Assembly (NCBI GenBank): GCA_025617745.1
Contig: CM046868.1
Location: 23,985,608-24,049,607, forward strand
DNA: 64,000 bases
Reading direction: 5' to 3'
Source: Heliocidaris erythrogramma
Taxonomy: Eukaryota; Echinodermata; Echinoidea; Camarodonta; Echinometridae
Shown here: positions 62,036-64,000 of the stretch, in pieces
Layout: every line of letters begins with the position of its first letter
Numbering within the stretch: the stretch's first letter is position 1
Notes under the pieces: generated by a model
Databases searched by the model: none
Told to the model about the DNA's origin: nothing
What the model saw: only the letters and a program-made list of their open reading frames with translations
Position numbers and translations under genes: made by a program

Positions 62036-62348
62036 GAGAGGATGGAGATGGAGATAGAGAGAGAGGGAGAGCGAGGGGTGAGAAAGAAGGAATAGATAAA
62101 GGACTGTAAGAAAAGGATGCAGAGAAATATTTAGAGGAAATGAAAGGAAAATATGAAAGGAAGGAAAGAATGCAAGAGTAGACTAGAAAGAAACTGAAGG
62201 AAATACAGAGTTTAAGGTGAAGAATTAAAAATTTTGAAAGCTGAACGTGATATGGAGGATATGAATGAAATTCGAGAGAGAGAGTGCTGGAGAGGGGAAG
62301 AGCGAAAGAGAGAGAGAGAGGGGGCGCGGGGGGGGGGGGGGGGGGGGG
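62036..62348. repeat. Purine-rich (GA/GGAA) low-complexity tract ending in a G run
   Basis: Irregular gagaga, ggaaa, gaaagg words for 300 bp, then more than 20 G at 62326-62348. Opposite-strand Ser/Leu/Pro-rich frames are artefacts. Confidence 0.85.
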
Positions 62349-62420
62349 CGTAATAAAACGCATGCATGAAGACAGAGAGAGTGAGAAAATGGGAATACAG
62401 AACAGTAAAGAAAAAATCCA

Positions 62421-62601
62421 TAGTATACAGATGATGCACAGATATGAGTGGGTCGGTAGAATTGTTTGCATAAGGTAAATTTGAGCATGGTTTAAACACA
62501 CGAGGCGCAGCCGAGTGTGTTTTAGACCAGGCCAAATTTACCGAATGCAAACAATTCTACCGACCCACGAAATAAATCCGTGCATCATCTGTTTTATAGA
62601 A
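62421..62601. repeat. ~170-bp hairpin element around a cacgaggcgcagccgag core
   Basis: 62421-62492 returns inverted at 62526-62601 (cagatgatgcac, gtgggtcggtagaattg, tttgcat...ggtaaattt). The short centre reads cacacgaggcgcagccgagtgtgtttta and is itself palindromic. Then ttaccggacgcatgat occurs twice nearby (62660-62700). Confidence 0.8.
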
Positions 62602-64000
62602 TGGGCGTACAGGATAAATGGCATTATTACTGGTATCATGCAACAACTTACCGGCCAAATTTTACCGGACGCATGATCCAATTTACCGGACGCATGATAA
62701 GAGAAAAAAACCTTATACAAGGCACTGCTTCATGCTTGCACTGGTAAATCATTTCCATGCATCATAAATAGATTTTAGAAATTTAATGACTTCCATAGAG
62801 AACTGAAAATCTGGCTAATTTAAGGTTAAATTTCAGAATTTCATTTTATTTCAGTGTACTTAAAGTCTTGACCCTAAGGCTAAGCTAACTACTGTCATGA
62901 CTGTCAACTTTTTTATTTTAGAATCTGTCAGTGTCAACAACAAGCCCAAGTTAGATATAATCTAGTCTATTTACATTAAAGCAAGTAATTAAAAAAATTA
63001 ATGCAAAGAGAACTTCTAGTCTTGCATCAACAAATTTTAAGTCTGGTCATCCCATAATCCAGGCCAGCCCACACCAGTGTATGCTGCGCTGTACATAGAC
63101 TGTAGTGAATCACAGTACCGTATGCGCTGCAGTGCAGTGCAGCGTACGGTACTACACAGTAACCCTCTCCTTCACTTTCAGTTTCACACTGCACTAATTT
63201 TCATTTAATCGCCTTTTCAGTTTGCTTGTTTTTAAACAGGTAGACCTATAATCGGATTTTATTGGGCTTACCATCAGAATCCGAAGTCAACTATCATTAA
63301 CATCTGAATTTTGTCTCAAATTTTGCAATTCTCCGTCATTAAAAAGTCGTATATCGCGGCTCTCAGCTCAGACTCTCGCACTCGCTAAAATAAATATCGA
63401 TAGCATGTTTACAGTGGCTATCGTCAGTGATCGTAATAATTATTGATATCGAACGTGCAGGCCAGTAAAATTCAAGGCACAGCTCTTGACCAATGAGATT
63501 GCAGGGATTCTGAAACCCATTCTAAAATAGATAATGAAAATAGAGTGTGAGAGAAAGGTGAAAAGAGCAGGAAATGGGTAATAAAATCTTGAGAAAAAGG
63601 TTAGATTATTTACATACATGTCCTACAATGTCATGAATTACCAACTGATAGTACATTTGTTAATCTAACAGGGTAAATCATTTTTCTCCATCAAACAAAT
63701 TCTGAATGAACTTCACAAATAATGGGATTATATTTTTATATAGATGTATTTCTTTAATAAAATACACACAGGTACAGTTATTTATCAATTCCATATACAA
63801 AAGAAAAGAGATACTATGTTAATAATACACAAAAGTATGATATTCATACAACTTAGTTGCAGGGGACAAACAAACAAAAGGTAAACATTTTTCACCGCAT
63901 TAGGCAGGTGATGTAATGATATGGGCGATACTGCTCTAGCACCAGCTATCGACATGATGTTTGTTGATGCCGGATACCAGTAAACAATGCACACTGAATT
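62602..64000. other. Right flank, no gene recognised
   Basis: AT-rich with a short GC-rich palindromic patch near 63100-63150 (gtatgcgctgcagtgcag...). No exon or RNA signature to the window end. Confidence 0.4.

Noticed and set aside
1..64000. LTR retrotransposon or integrated viral genes
   Set aside because: No reverse transcriptase, integrase, gag or capsid motifs were noticed on either strand.

Overview
The window looks like nuclear DNA of a marine invertebrate deuterostome, most likely an echinoderm such as a sea urchin (inference). The grounds are small GT-AG exons in AT-rich sequence crowded with foldback elements, tRNA-derived SINEs, short hAT- and Tc1-type elements and long trinucleotide and hexanucleotide arrays. 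Nothing prokaryotic is present.

One protein-coding gene can be supported, on the + strand from 10939 to 58126. It encodes an SLC7 (LAT-type) amino acid transporter light chain. Ten coding exons complete a protein, but the 5' part is present more than once. There are three intact, diverged versions of coding exon 1 (1A 10939-11572, 1B 22528-23035, 1C 37790-38360) and two intact versions of exon 2 (2B 34744-34869, 2C 38937-39062). They are followed by one shared set of exons 3-10 (41443-58126). Every exon 1 starts with an ATG preceded by an in-frame stop, ends in a GT donor and leaves phase 1. Both exon 2 versions are 126 nt and accept and donate phase 1. Any exon 1 can therefore join either exon 2 and the common 3' half in frame, giving predicted proteins of 535 (A), 493 (B) or 514 (C) residues. 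This is a variable-first-exon layout like UGT1A. The variable exons carry the cytosolic N-terminus, TM1 with the GSG(I/V)F substrate loop, TM2-TM3, the heavy-chain cysteine and TM4-TM5. The shared exons carry TM6-TM12. The closest subfamily by motif is LAT2/Asc-1 (SLC7A8/A10), but subfamily is uncertain and no symbol is assigned.

Layout: 1-9880 holds repeats only (a possible decayed exon, minisatellites, a SINE with a 7SL/Alu-like head, a 1-kb foldback, a Tc1 deletion derivative, and a palindrome carrying two divergent tRNA-Arg(UCU)-like genes). 9880-41536 holds the variable 5' exons, separated by long introns with two tandem tRNA-like copies, many foldback elements and a dispersed 0.4-kb repeat in opposite orientations. 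41537-49207 (intron 3) is filled by a 1.3-kb trinucleotide array, a 4.9-kb composite element bounded by inverted heptamer arrays and an 8-bp duplication, and a second triplet array. 49208-58126 holds the compact 3' exons, with two more mobile elements and a three-copy polypyrimidine VNTR that looks like repeated splice acceptors. 58127-64000 holds the 3' UTR, a foldback element containing a SINE, and purine-rich sequence. No second gene is seen to the right end.
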